The notes: generated from the sequence alone by a model not told the origin. DNA of 6,742 nucleotides from Methanosaeta sp. UBA80 (GCA_002505805.1 DAWB01000056.1:10008-16749); one strand, 5' to 3'; shown: positions 1 to 5,452, counted from the first letter of the stretch. Numbers and translations: made by a program.

Positions 1-935
1 CCCAGAGGCCAGCCATAGCCGCAGATGCCCTGGCTCGCGGCGCTCATTGCATCAATGATGTCTCTGGCCTGTCCCACCCGGACATGGCCGCAGTTGTGGC
101 CGAGCACGATGCCTCCCTCATCATCATGGCCTCCCGAAAGAAAGCAGGCGACCTGCTGAGCCTGGATGATATCATCACCCTGCTCGGAGAGCGGATGAGG
201 ATGGCAGAGTCGGCAGGCGTATCCACCGAGCAGATCATCCTGGATCCGGGGATAGGCAGATGGATACCGGAGAAGACGGCAGGCTGCGACCTGGCCATAC
301 TGGACGGCCTCCGGCGTCTGCGCTGCCTGGGCCGGCCGGTGATGGCTGCTCTATCCCGAAAGTCTTTCATCGGCCAGTGCCTCCACCAGCCCGATCCCTT
401 CCAGAGGCTGGAGGGAAGCCTGGCTGCCACGGCCATAGCCGTCTACCTGGGGGCCCATATCGTCCGCACCCATGATGTTGCCGCCAGCCGGCAGACCGTT
501 TTTATGGCCCGGGCGGTGCGGGGCTCTCCCGCCCTGGCGGTGGACGGCGATCTTGTGGTGGAAGCACTGGATCATATGGGCGGCAGAGATGATCTGGCCC
601 AGATCCTCTGCAGGACCGGGGTGGATGAACGGGGTTTTGCCGCCTTGAGCCGGAAGGGCTCTTTCCGGCTGCTCTCCCTGCGGGGCCTATCCAGCATGGA
701 GGCCATAATCATCAAGCAGGAGATGCTGGCCCGGGGGGGAGACGCCGCCGTTCCCAAGCTCGCCCTCCGATGCGATCCCCGCCCGGAGGAGGTCATAATT
801 ATGGGCAGCGTTCACCAGATCGCCGGCCTGGTCAGGAACCTGGCCTCCCAGCCCTTCCGGCTGCCCAGCCTGGCCCGATTGATTGATGAAGCCCTTGATG
901 GCATAGACAGTCCAGAGCGATACAGGTGGGAATGA
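1..935 (+). CDS. Dihydropteroate synthase-family protein with extra C-terminal module (5' end outside window)
   Basis: The frame is open from base 3, upstream of the first in-frame ATG at 84, and the codons before that ATG already encode conserved DHPS sequence (INDVSG near 51-68). The start is therefore outside the window; 310 residues are visible. The DHPS TIM-barrel signatures appear in order: INDVSG, LDPGIG (240-257), SRKSFIG (354-374) and RTHDV near 468. DHPS enzymes join a pterin pyrophosphate to an aminobenzoate-type acceptor in the cytosol. In methanogens the product could serve methanopterin/sarcinapterin or folate, and the sequence does not say which. After the barrel, about 110 residues (about 588-920) form a separate module with KQEMLARGGDAAV and QPFRLPSLA. 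I recall this module at the N-terminus of clostridial-type DHPS proteins. The stop lies one base before the next gene, so the two are probably co-transcribed. I am confident of the family and less so of the precise substrate. Confidence 0.88.
   Translation, partial: QRPAIAADALARGAHCINDVSGLSHPDMAAVVAEHDASLIIMASRKKAGDLLSLDDIITLLGERMRMAESAGVSTEQIILDPGIGRWIPEKTAGCDLAILDGLRRLRCLGRPVMAALSRKSFIGQCLHQPDPFQRLEGSLAATAIAVYLGAHIVRTHDVAASRQTVFMARAVRGSPALAVDGDLVVEALDHMGGRDDLAQILCRTGVDERGFAALSRKGSFRLLSLRGLSSMEAIIIKQEMLARGGDAAVPKLALRCDPRPEEVIIMGSVHQIAGLVRNLASQPFRLPSLARLIDEALDGIDSPERYRWE
924..930 (+). promoter_or_regulatory. Shine-Dalgarno site for the TTG start of cofE
   Basis: AGGTGGG matches the archaeal anti-SD pairing region and lies six bases before TTG 937. 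It sits inside the last codons of the DHPS gene. It supports the non-ATG start and a translationally coupled pair. Confidence 0.65.
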
Positions 936-936
936 T

Positions 937-2103
937 TTGCAGGTTTTGGGGATAAAGACCGATCTGATAAAGCCGGGCGACGATCTGGCAGATAAACTGG
1001 AAAAGGCCATGAACGATGCGGATCTGGCCCTGCAGGATGGCGATATCCTGGTCGTCTCCGAGAGCACCCTGGCCACGGCAGAGGGCAGGCTGGTCTACCT
1101 GGAAGATGTTGAACCATCTCCCATGGCCCGGCTTATGGCTGAGAGGTACGAGAAGGACCCCAGAGAGATGCAGCTTATTCTGGAGGAGTCTGACCAGATC
1201 GTGGGCGGCATTCCCGGCGTGGTGCTCACCCTGCGAGAAGGATTTCTTTATCCCAATGCCGGCATAGACAACTCCAATGCTCCTCCCGGCAGCGTGGTGC
1301 TATTTCCATCCCATCCCCTGGCCTCGGCCCGCCAGATTCGGGAGCGGCTGGGAAAAGGGCGGAACATCGCAGTGATCATCGGAGACAGCCGCACCCATCC
1401 CCTTCGACTGGGCTGCGTCGGCGTGGCTTTAGCCTGCGCCGGTCTCGATGCAGTGGAGGATGCCAGAGGCCAGAGGGACCTATTCGGCCGGGAGCTGAAG
1501 ATCACCCGCAAGGCGGTGGCGGACAATCTGGTCTCGGCGGCCCAGATCGTTATGGGAGAGGGTGACGAGGGCATACCGGCGGCGATCATCAGGGATGCGC
1601 CGCTCCGGCTGTCCGAATCGGCAGAGCCGATACCCAGCATCCCTCCTCAGGATTGCATGTACATGGGGGCTTTAGGCTGCGGCTCTTCCCCCCGGCCCTA
1701 TGCCGGAGGCTACGATGCGCTCATCGAGCAGGCTAAAGAGGCCATGAAGGGGGCTTATGCCCCCTACTCCGGATTCAAGGTGGGAGCGGCCCTGCTGGGC
1801 AGGAGCGGCCGGATCTACGGCGCCGGGAATATAGAGAACGCTGCCTCCGGAGCGGGGATCTGCGCCGAGAGGGCCGCCCTGGCCAGAGCAGTGGCTTCAG
1901 GGGAGAAGGAGTTTCTTGCGGTGGCGGTGGTGGGCACATCGGATAAGCCGGTCTCCCCCTGCGGCCTGTGCCGCCAGAGCCTGATGGAGTTCGGGGAGGA
2001 TATAACCGTGATCATGTCCAACTCCGCAGGGGAGGCGATGGTGGCAAAGCTGTCCGACCTTCTGCCCGCGGCTTTTACCGGCAGGTGCATCAATCATATC
2101 TAA
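937..2103 (+). CDS. cofE: F420-0:gamma-glutamyl ligase (CofE family) fused to cytidine deaminase
   Basis: This is a 388-residue two-domain protein. Residues 1 to about 245 are CofE-like: the start MQVLGIKTDLIKPGDD, NAGIDNSN (107-114), a D150-S-R segment and MGEGDEGIP (206-213). CofE adds glutamates to F420-0 using GTP in the cytosol. Residues about 259-388 form a complete cytidine deaminase: APYSGFKVGAALL, N298/E300 for the ribose, C309-A-E311 with the catalytic glutamate, P341-C342-G-L-C345 for zinc, and LLPAAF near the end. Cytidine deaminase converts (deoxy)cytidine to (deoxy)uridine. The two parts share one frame with no stop, across a short linker (about 246-258). CofE proteins usually end near residue 250, so this is a genuine fusion or a lost stop. 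The start is TTG 937 because CofE homology begins there and an SD site precedes it. The stop of the DHPS gene is one base upstream. Confidence 0.9.
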   Translation: MQVLGIKTDLIKPGDDLADKLEKAMNDADLALQDGDILVVSESTLATAEGRLVYLEDVEPSPMARLMAERYEKDPREMQLILEESDQIVGGIPGVVLTLREGFLYPNAGIDNSNAPPGSVVLFPSHPLASARQIRERLGKGRNIAVIIGDSRTHPLRLGCVGVALACAGLDAVEDARGQRDLFGRELKITRKAVADNLVSAAQIVMGEGDEGIPAAIIRDAPLRLSESAEPIPSIPPQDCMYMGALGCGSSPRPYAGGYDALIEQAKEAMKGAYAPYSGFKVGAALLGRSGRIYGAGNIENAASGAGICAERAALARAVASGEKEFLAVAVVGTSDKPVSPCGLCRQSLMEFGEDITVIMSNSAGEAMVAKLSDLLPAAFTGRCINHI

Positions 2104-2154
2104 AAAAAAAGCTAAGAGCCTCGCCTGCCTCAGGCCCGGGCTTGCGGCATTAGA
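2104..2154. other. Intergenic spacer with A-run and small GC-rich inverted repeats
   Basis: Nine A's follow immediately after the first T of the cofE stop codon (2102-2110). Two small dyads come next: GCCTG/CAGGC around a three-base loop (2123-2135) and the palindrome GCCCGGGC (2134-2141). There is no T-tract on the + strand, so a typical archaeal terminator for cofE is not visible. The dyads could form a weak hairpin; their function is unknown. Confidence 0.4.
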
Positions 2155-2161
2155 TTTATAT
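2155..2161 (+). promoter_or_regulatory. TATA box (box A) of the aromatic-rich secreted protein gene
   Basis: TTTATAT is a good match to the archaeal TATA box. Its centre lies 29 bases before ATG 2187, which puts the expected transcription start within a few bases of the ATG. The mRNA is therefore probably leaderless or nearly so, in line with the absence of an SD sequence before the ATG. Confidence 0.6.
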
Positions 2162-2186
2162 CGTCGTCGCCTGCAAAGTATAAGCT

Positions 2187-2558
2187 ATGTCCAGAGTTGC
2201 AGCAGTCCTGATAATCCTCATCTTATGCCTAGGCTGCTATGCGGCAGCGGCCCAGAGCGAATCAAACAGTCCAGAAAAAAAGCCGGAAAAAGGGCAGGCC
2301 TGGGACTGGATGGCTGTCTATCCCGTCTACAGCTATAATGGTCTTCTCTCACCCTACTATTCCTATTATTACCCCACTTACAGCTACGCCTGGCCGGGAG
2401 TACAGCCAGCCTATTACTATCCTACCTACCTTGCTTGGAGATATCCCACCTCTCCCTGGTGGATTGGCGAGCACTGGGATCTGGGAAAGACCATGCAGAT
2501 AGCCCGGTATGGCTCCTCGATCAGGGTCTATTCACCGGGCGGCTGGCAGACGGTCTGA
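2187..2558 (+). CDS. Small exported protein, extremely tyrosine- and tryptophan-rich, function unknown
   Basis: I do not recognise a family. The 123-residue product starts with a hydrophobic signal sequence (about residues 5-22) ending in an Ala-rich stretch, with likely cleavage before QSESN. The C17 in LCLGC resembles a lipobox, but the -3 position is Cys, so a lipoprotein is unlikely. A charged Lys/Glu linker (about 30-35) follows, then an aromatic segment. By my count the whole protein holds 18 Tyr and 8 Trp. The string YYYPTY occurs twice (near 59-66 and 76-82), each time followed by an Ala-Trp pair. The tail (WDLGKTMQIARYGSS) is more ordinary and may be a small folded motif. It acts outside the membrane, perhaps in the cell envelope; that is inference. 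The next gene also encodes a small exported protein. The start at 2187 is fixed by the TATA spacing and the signal peptide. Confidence 0.75.
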   Translation: MSRVAAVLIILILCLGCYAAAAQSESNSPEKKPEKGQAWDWMAVYPVYSYNGLLSPYYSYYYPTYSYAWPGVQPAYYYPTYLAWRYPTSPWWIGEHWDLGKTMQIARYGSSIRVYSPGGWQTV

Positions 2559-2597
2559 ATTTGGAGAGGGATCTTTAGGGGGGTCTCAAGGATCAGG
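2559..2597. other. Spacer between the two secreted-protein genes
   Basis: This stretch is purine-rich and includes a run of six G's near 2578-2583. It has no T-tract, so I see no clear terminator for the upstream gene. Nothing else recognisable was found. Confidence 0.35.
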
Positions 2598-2604
2598 TTT
2601 AAAT
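2598..2604 (+). promoter_or_regulatory. TATA box of the second secreted protein gene
   Basis: TTTAAAT follows the purine-rich GGATCAGG and is centred 29 bases before ATG 2630, the same spacing as at the upstream secreted gene. This favours ATG 2630 over the in-frame ATG at 2606, which lies too close to the box to be transcribed. Confidence 0.55.
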
Positions 2605-2629
2605 CATGCTTTTGTCAGGGGAAGAGGCT

Positions 2630-3022
2630 ATGGCGAAACATATCGCTGCACTGGCAGTGCTTCTCATGCTATCGACGAGCGCAATAGCAACCATGTGGAC
2701 CTACCATGACCCTATGCTCTTCCAGGCGGGCTACCCCAATCCTTCCTCTCGGCCAGCGGATCTATCCCTTATGGAGATAGTGAAATCTCCCTATTTCCCC
2801 CTCCTGGGCCAGAGCTTCTACTCCAATGCCCTTCCGGTCAACCTCACCAACAGCACTAATACCATCCAAATCGGAAGCAAAGGAGCAGGCACTCTGGGAC
2901 CCATTCCGGTAACCTTCGGAGGGCATCTGGAGGACAACCTCCGCTATGCCAGGGGCCGCTCATCTCTGCGCATAGGAGGAGAGGGCTCCTGGAGCAGCCT
3001 CAGCGCACAGGGATTGAACTGA
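2630..3022 (+). CDS. Small exported protein with N-glycosylation sequons, function unknown
   Basis: No family is recognised. From ATG 2630 the product is 130 residues. MAKHIAALAVLLML is a compact signal peptide with likely cleavage after TSAIA (residue 20), leaving a mature protein of about 110 residues without a further membrane helix. The mature part holds two overlapping sequons, N71-L-T and N74-S-T, as expected for an archaeal surface or secreted glycoprotein. It also has a Gly-rich stretch (IGSKGAGTLG) and a basic, Ser/Gly-rich tail. An in-frame ATG at 2606 would add eight residues in front of the signal peptide. I prefer 2630 because of the TATA spacing; an AGGGG at 2617-2621 could also serve as an SD site. 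It lies 71 bases after another small exported protein on the same strand, so they may share a role in the envelope. Confidence 0.7.
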   Translation: MAKHIAALAVLLMLSTSAIATMWTYHDPMLFQAGYPNPSSRPADLSLMEIVKSPYFPLLGQSFYSNALPVNLTNSTNTIQIGSKGAGTLGPIPVTFGGHLEDNLRYARGRSSLRIGGEGSWSSLSAQGLN

Positions 3023-3048
3023 GATACTTTTAGGACAGATAGAGACCC

Positions 3049-3055
3049 TTTTTTT
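3049..3055 (+). terminator. T-tract transcription terminator
   Basis: Seven consecutive T's follow ACCC and lead into TATATT, 26 bases after the stop of the secreted protein gene. Archaeal RNA polymerase ends on such U-rich tracts without a hairpin. The site lies in the 39-base gap between two convergent genes and faces the + strand gene. Confidence 0.6.
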
Positions 3056-3061
3056 ATATTA

Positions 3062-4237
3062 TCAATTGAAGTCCGCCCCGGCCTCTTTTATGGCCAGGCT
3101 GGCTAGGGTTATGGCGGCAGCCAGGACGATAAAGGCATAGACAGCTCCGTTGATGCCGTGCATATCAGCGGTAAAACCGGCTATGAGGGGGCCTATGACC
3201 ACCCCGGCCATGCGGGCGGTATTGAATATGCCGTAGACCTCACCCCGCCGGGAGGGCGAGGTGGTATCGGCGATCAGGGCTGCCGCCGCCGGGCCGGCCA
3301 TGCCCAGGCCCATTCCCAGGAGTGAGAAGAGGAATGCCGCCTGGACCAGCCCTCCCACCAGGGGCAGAAGAGCAAACCCGGCTGCACCGGCCAGGCAGCC
3401 GATGAATATAAGCCTCTTTCTGCCGCCCCGGTCCGCCTGGCGGCCGAAGTAGATGTTGAAGAGAGCAGTGCTGCTTCCATAGGCCAGATAGATCATGCCG
3501 ATGTCTGCCGCTTTGAGGCCCAGGCTGGCAGCATAGCCGGGCAGCATGGTGAAGTTGAAGCCCCCCACTATGCCGGACCAGAGGACCACAGAAGAGCATG
3601 AGAGAAAGGTCACCATATAGCCGGTAGAGATGAGGGCCCCCTCCCGCCGCGCCGGCGCCTCTCCAATCTTGAGCTTGATCTTCTCCGGCTCGGCTACCCG
3701 GAAAAGCACCACCAGAAAAGATGCCGCTCCCAGGATAGCCCAGAGCAAAAAGGGAGCATTCTGGCCAAACCAATCATAGAGCACTCCCCCCATCCACGGC
3801 CCCAGAGCCAGGGCAGAGAAAAAGGAGGCATTGTACCAGCCCATGGCCTCCCCCCTGCCGGCTGAATCTGCCTGATCCACGATCAAGGCCATGGCTATGG
3901 GCCAGACCGCTGAGGCCCCCAGGCCGCCCAGAGCCCGGATCAGAAGGAGGGATGATGTGCTATCAGCCCAGATATAGAGCAGGGGCATGAGGGAGAAGCT
4001 GGCCAGGCCGAAAAGCATGATCTTCCTTCTGCCGGTCCGGTCGGACAGCCGCCCCATGGGAATCTGGGTTAAGAGCTGTACTGCGCCATAGACGGAGACG
4101 ATGATGCCCAGCCACGAATAGGATGCTCCCAGGCCCATGACAAACTGGGGAAAGAAGGGGGCAATGAGGGAGAAGCCCAGCACAGCCACAAAGACGGCTA
4201 GATATAAGGGTAAAAGAGATCCTGGCCGGGAAGGCAT
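3062..4237 (-). CDS. MFS transporter, drug/metabolite efflux type (DHA1-like)
   Basis: The product has 391 residues and about 12 hydrophobic segments, the normal size for a major facilitator family pump. Motif A is clear between helices 2 and 3 (G62-R-L-S-D66-R-T-G-R-R) and repeated in the second half (GRQADRGGRKR, about 265-275), as expected from the internal duplication. Motif B appears in helix 4 (RALGGLGAS, about 101-109). Helix 5 carries GPWMGG (146-151), the motif C typical of proton antiporters that export drugs or metabolites. The central loop (about 183-202) is charged. The protein sits in the cytoplasmic membrane. The substrate cannot be read from sequence. The gene starts five bases after the stop of the small RAM-domain gene and has no strong SD, so coupled translation is likely. 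Confidence 0.9.
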   Translation of the reverse strand: MPSRPGSLLPLYLAVFVAVLGFSLIAPFFPQFVMGLGASYSWLGIIVSVYGAVQLLTQIPMGRLSDRTGRRKIMLFGLASFSLMPLLYIWADSTSSLLLIRALGGLGASAVWPIAMALIVDQADSAGRGEAMGWYNASFFSALALGPWMGGVLYDWFGQNAPFLLWAILGAASFLVVLFRVAEPEKIKLKIGEAPARREGALISTGYMVTFLSCSSVVLWSGIVGGFNFTMLPGYAASLGLKAADIGMIYLAYGSSTALFNIYFGRQADRGGRKRLIFIGCLAGAAGFALLPLVGGLVQAAFLFSLLGMGLGMAGPAAAALIADTTSPSRRGEVYGIFNTARMAGVVIGPLIAGFTADMHGINGAVYAFIVLAAAITLASLAIKEAGADFN

Positions 4238-4242
4238 TGATT

Positions 4243-4476
4243 CTATAGCCTTAGCTCCATGCCCAGTATGGTCTGGGTATAGCTTATGCCCGATATCTCC
4301 CGGATATTGAGCACGGCCCGGTTCAGGTCGGAGATGCTCTCCACATCGGCTATGGCTATGAAATCATGCTCCCCATAGACCGGAACCACCTCCCGGATAC
4401 CCTTTATGGCAGCAAGCTCGTCGTGGACCGCCTTTTCCGTCCCCGGCTCAACATTGATCATTATGAAGCCCTTCAA
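4243..4476 (-). CDS. Stand-alone Lrp/AsnC ligand-binding (RAM) domain protein
   Basis: This 77-residue protein is the full length of a single RAM domain, the amino-acid-binding and oligomerising half of Lrp/AsnC regulators, with no DNA-binding helix-turn-helix. The pattern matches the family: INVEPGTE at the start of the first strand and helix, VYGEHDFIAIADVES in the middle, and GISYTQTIL at the end. Such SraA-like proteins form ring oligomers, bind small ligands such as amino acids and may partner with full-length Lrp proteins; that is family knowledge. The start is TTG 4476, with GGTGGGATC on the - strand (about 4482-4490) as SD. An internal ATG at 4461 would cut into the first beta strand. 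The MFS gene follows five bases downstream, so the RAM protein may sense or influence what the pump handles; that is inference. Confidence 0.85.
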   Translation of the reverse strand: MKGFIMINVEPGTEKAVHDELAAIKGIREVVPVYGEHDFIAIADVESISDLNRAVLNIREISGISYTQTILGMELRL

Positions 4477-4481
4477 GATCT

Positions 4482-4490
4482 GATCCCACC
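4482..4490 (-). promoter_or_regulatory. Shine-Dalgarno site deciding the TTG start of the RAM-domain gene
   Basis: GGTGGGATC on the - strand lies five bases before TTG 4476. It is almost the same string as the SD site before the other TTG-started gene at 937. It is well placed for this start and too far from the internal ATG at 4461. Confidence 0.55.
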
Positions 4491-4555
4491 ATAATCAATT
4501 CTGGGGTTAACAGGACAGCTGGTCATCTGTATTATCCTTTTGTCTTTGGATATTA

Positions 4556-5071
4556 TCACTCTTTCCCCTGAGTTCCCTCAGGCATTCTTTCCGGGACGGG
4601 AAGGCCCCTCTCTTCCATCAGTGCCTTCACCGTCGCTATCTCCTCCTCCAGACGCTCGAAGGAGAGCTGCTCTCTGGCTAGATATAGGCAACTCAAGGCC
4701 TCATCCAGCCTGCCCAGGCCAGTGAGAACCACAGCTGCTGATTCCAGGTCATAGCCGTCGCCTCCCTTCTGGAGGACAATATCATAGACCTCCAGAGCCT
4801 CATCCAGCCGCCGCTGGCTGCGCAGGACAAAGGCCTTGTTCCGGAGAGCATCCAGGTTATCGCCCTCCAGGGCCAGGCTGCGATCATAGCTCTCCAGGGC
4901 CTCATCCAGGCGTCCCAGGCTGAACAAGGCTACACCGCGGTTGTTCCAGGCCTCCGGTATATCCGGATTGGCGGCAGTTATCTTATCGAAGACCTCCAGG
5001 GCCTGCTCGAATCTCCTCTGTCGGACATGGTCCATGCCGCGATGGAGCAAGGCTTTCTCTTTGCTGTTCAT
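4556..5071 (-). CDS. TPR-repeat protein
   Basis: From ATG 5071 this is a 171-residue protein made almost wholly of tetratricopeptide repeats, about 34 residues each: roughly 5-37, 39-71, 72-105 and a less regular one at 107-140. Typical TPR positions are visible, such as AWNNRGVALFSLGRLDEALESY and NPDIPEAW. The tail (about 141-171) is charged and helical and ends in a Pro/Glu-rich stretch. TPR proteins are protein-binding scaffolds; the partner is unknown. There is no signal peptide, so it is cytosolic. An alternative GTG start at 5083 overlaps the stop of the upstream DUF3467 gene (GTGA). I prefer ATG 5071 because GAGG lies six bases before it. Either way the two genes are tightly linked. 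No clear terminator follows. Confidence 0.85.
   Translation of the reverse strand: MNSKEKALLHRGMDHVRQRRFEQALEVFDKITAANPDIPEAWNNRGVALFSLGRLDEALESYDRSLALEGDNLDALRNKAFVLRSQRRLDEALEVYDIVLQKGGDGYDLESAAVVLTGLGRLDEALSCLYLAREQLSFERLEEEIATVKALMEERGLPVPERMPEGTQGKE
4698..4911 (-). repeat. DNA-level repeats inside the TPR gene
   Basis: The 11-base + strand string GCCTCATCCAG occurs at 4698, 4797 and 4899, spacings of 99 and 102 bases (33 and 34 codons). Each copy encodes the LDEAL core of one TPR unit. The near identity at DNA level suggests recent duplication or codon-biased conservation of the repeat. Confidence 0.7.
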
Positions 5072-5079
5072 CTCCCGCC

Positions 5080-5436
5080 TCACATATACCCTTGAATGGC
5101 AGCAGGCTCACTGCCCTTGCCATTGCCGGCAGAGGCAAGGCCAGCTGATCCCGGCCTCTTGATCTCTCCAAAGAGCTTCTCGTAATCATTGACGTGCTCG
5201 CCCAGCCATTTGGCCAGCTCCTTGGCCGCCAGGGGAGAGAGGATGATCTCGGTGTCGATCCTCCTCTCCATTACCGTCATGCTCTTGCCCTCCTCTATAG
5301 AGGCCTTGGGGGAGTCGTTGTAGAAGGCGATGCGAAAGTCATAGGGGCTATGTCCTCCGATTGCACCTATGGCATAGATCTGCTTGAAATCAGGGCTCTT
5401 GATGGTCTGGACTTTGACTTCCATGCCTCTGTCCAT
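5080..5436 (-). CDS. DUF3467 family protein
   Basis: This 118-residue cytosolic protein has the DUF3467 pattern: an N-terminal strand region with HSPYDFRIAFYNDSP (about 29-43), a loop, then RIDTEIILSPLAAKELAKWL and a final helix with VNDYEKLFGEI (about 82-92). The family is small and of unknown function in bacteria and archaea. The last 25 or so residues are Gly/Ala/Ser-rich and probably disordered. The start is uncertain: ATG 5436 has GAGG only three bases before it, while ATG 5424 (four residues shorter) fits a leaderless start from the TATA-like box at 5444-5452. The long form is listed. The stop overlaps the possible GTG start of the TPR gene, so the two proteins are likely made together and may interact. 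Confidence 0.85.
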   Translation of the reverse strand: MDRGMEVKVQTIKSPDFKQIYAIGAIGGHSPYDFRIAFYNDSPKASIEEGKSMTVMERRIDTEIILSPLAAKELAKWLGEHVNDYEKLFGEIKRPGSAGLASAGNGKGSEPAAIQGYM

Positions 5437-5443
5437 AAGCCTC

Positions 5444-5452
5444 TATATTAAA
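5444..5452 (-). promoter_or_regulatory. TATA box of the DUF3467-TPR operon
   Basis: On the - strand the sequence reads TTTAATATA, preceded by further T's. A start of transcription about 25 bases downstream falls near 5423, almost exactly at the second in-frame ATG (5424) of the DUF3467 gene. Confidence 0.5.

Noticed and set aside
84..86. ATG 84 as the true start of the DHPS gene
   Set aside because: The codons before it encode the conserved INDVSG motif in the same frame, so the gene begins upstream of the window.
2217..2240. Lipoprotein signal at LCLGC in the aromatic-rich protein
   Set aside because: The -3 position is Cys instead of Leu or similar, and a better signal peptidase I site follows in the Ala-rich stretch.
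3240..3773. 177-codon open frame within the MFS gene in another frame of the same strand
   Set aside because: It is a shadow of the MFS frame, with an irregular composition and no membrane segments or family motif.
4477..4555. Promoter or terminator between the TPR and RAM genes
   Set aside because: There are A/T-rich strings such as GGATAATAC on the - strand and an imperfect GACAGCTGGTC dyad, but none is good enough to call. A promoter for the RAM-MFS operon probably lies here but cannot be placed.
4698..4911. Periodic repeats that might suggest a CRISPR or regulatory array
   Set aside because: The period of 99-102 bases and the reading frame match TPR units of the encoded protein.
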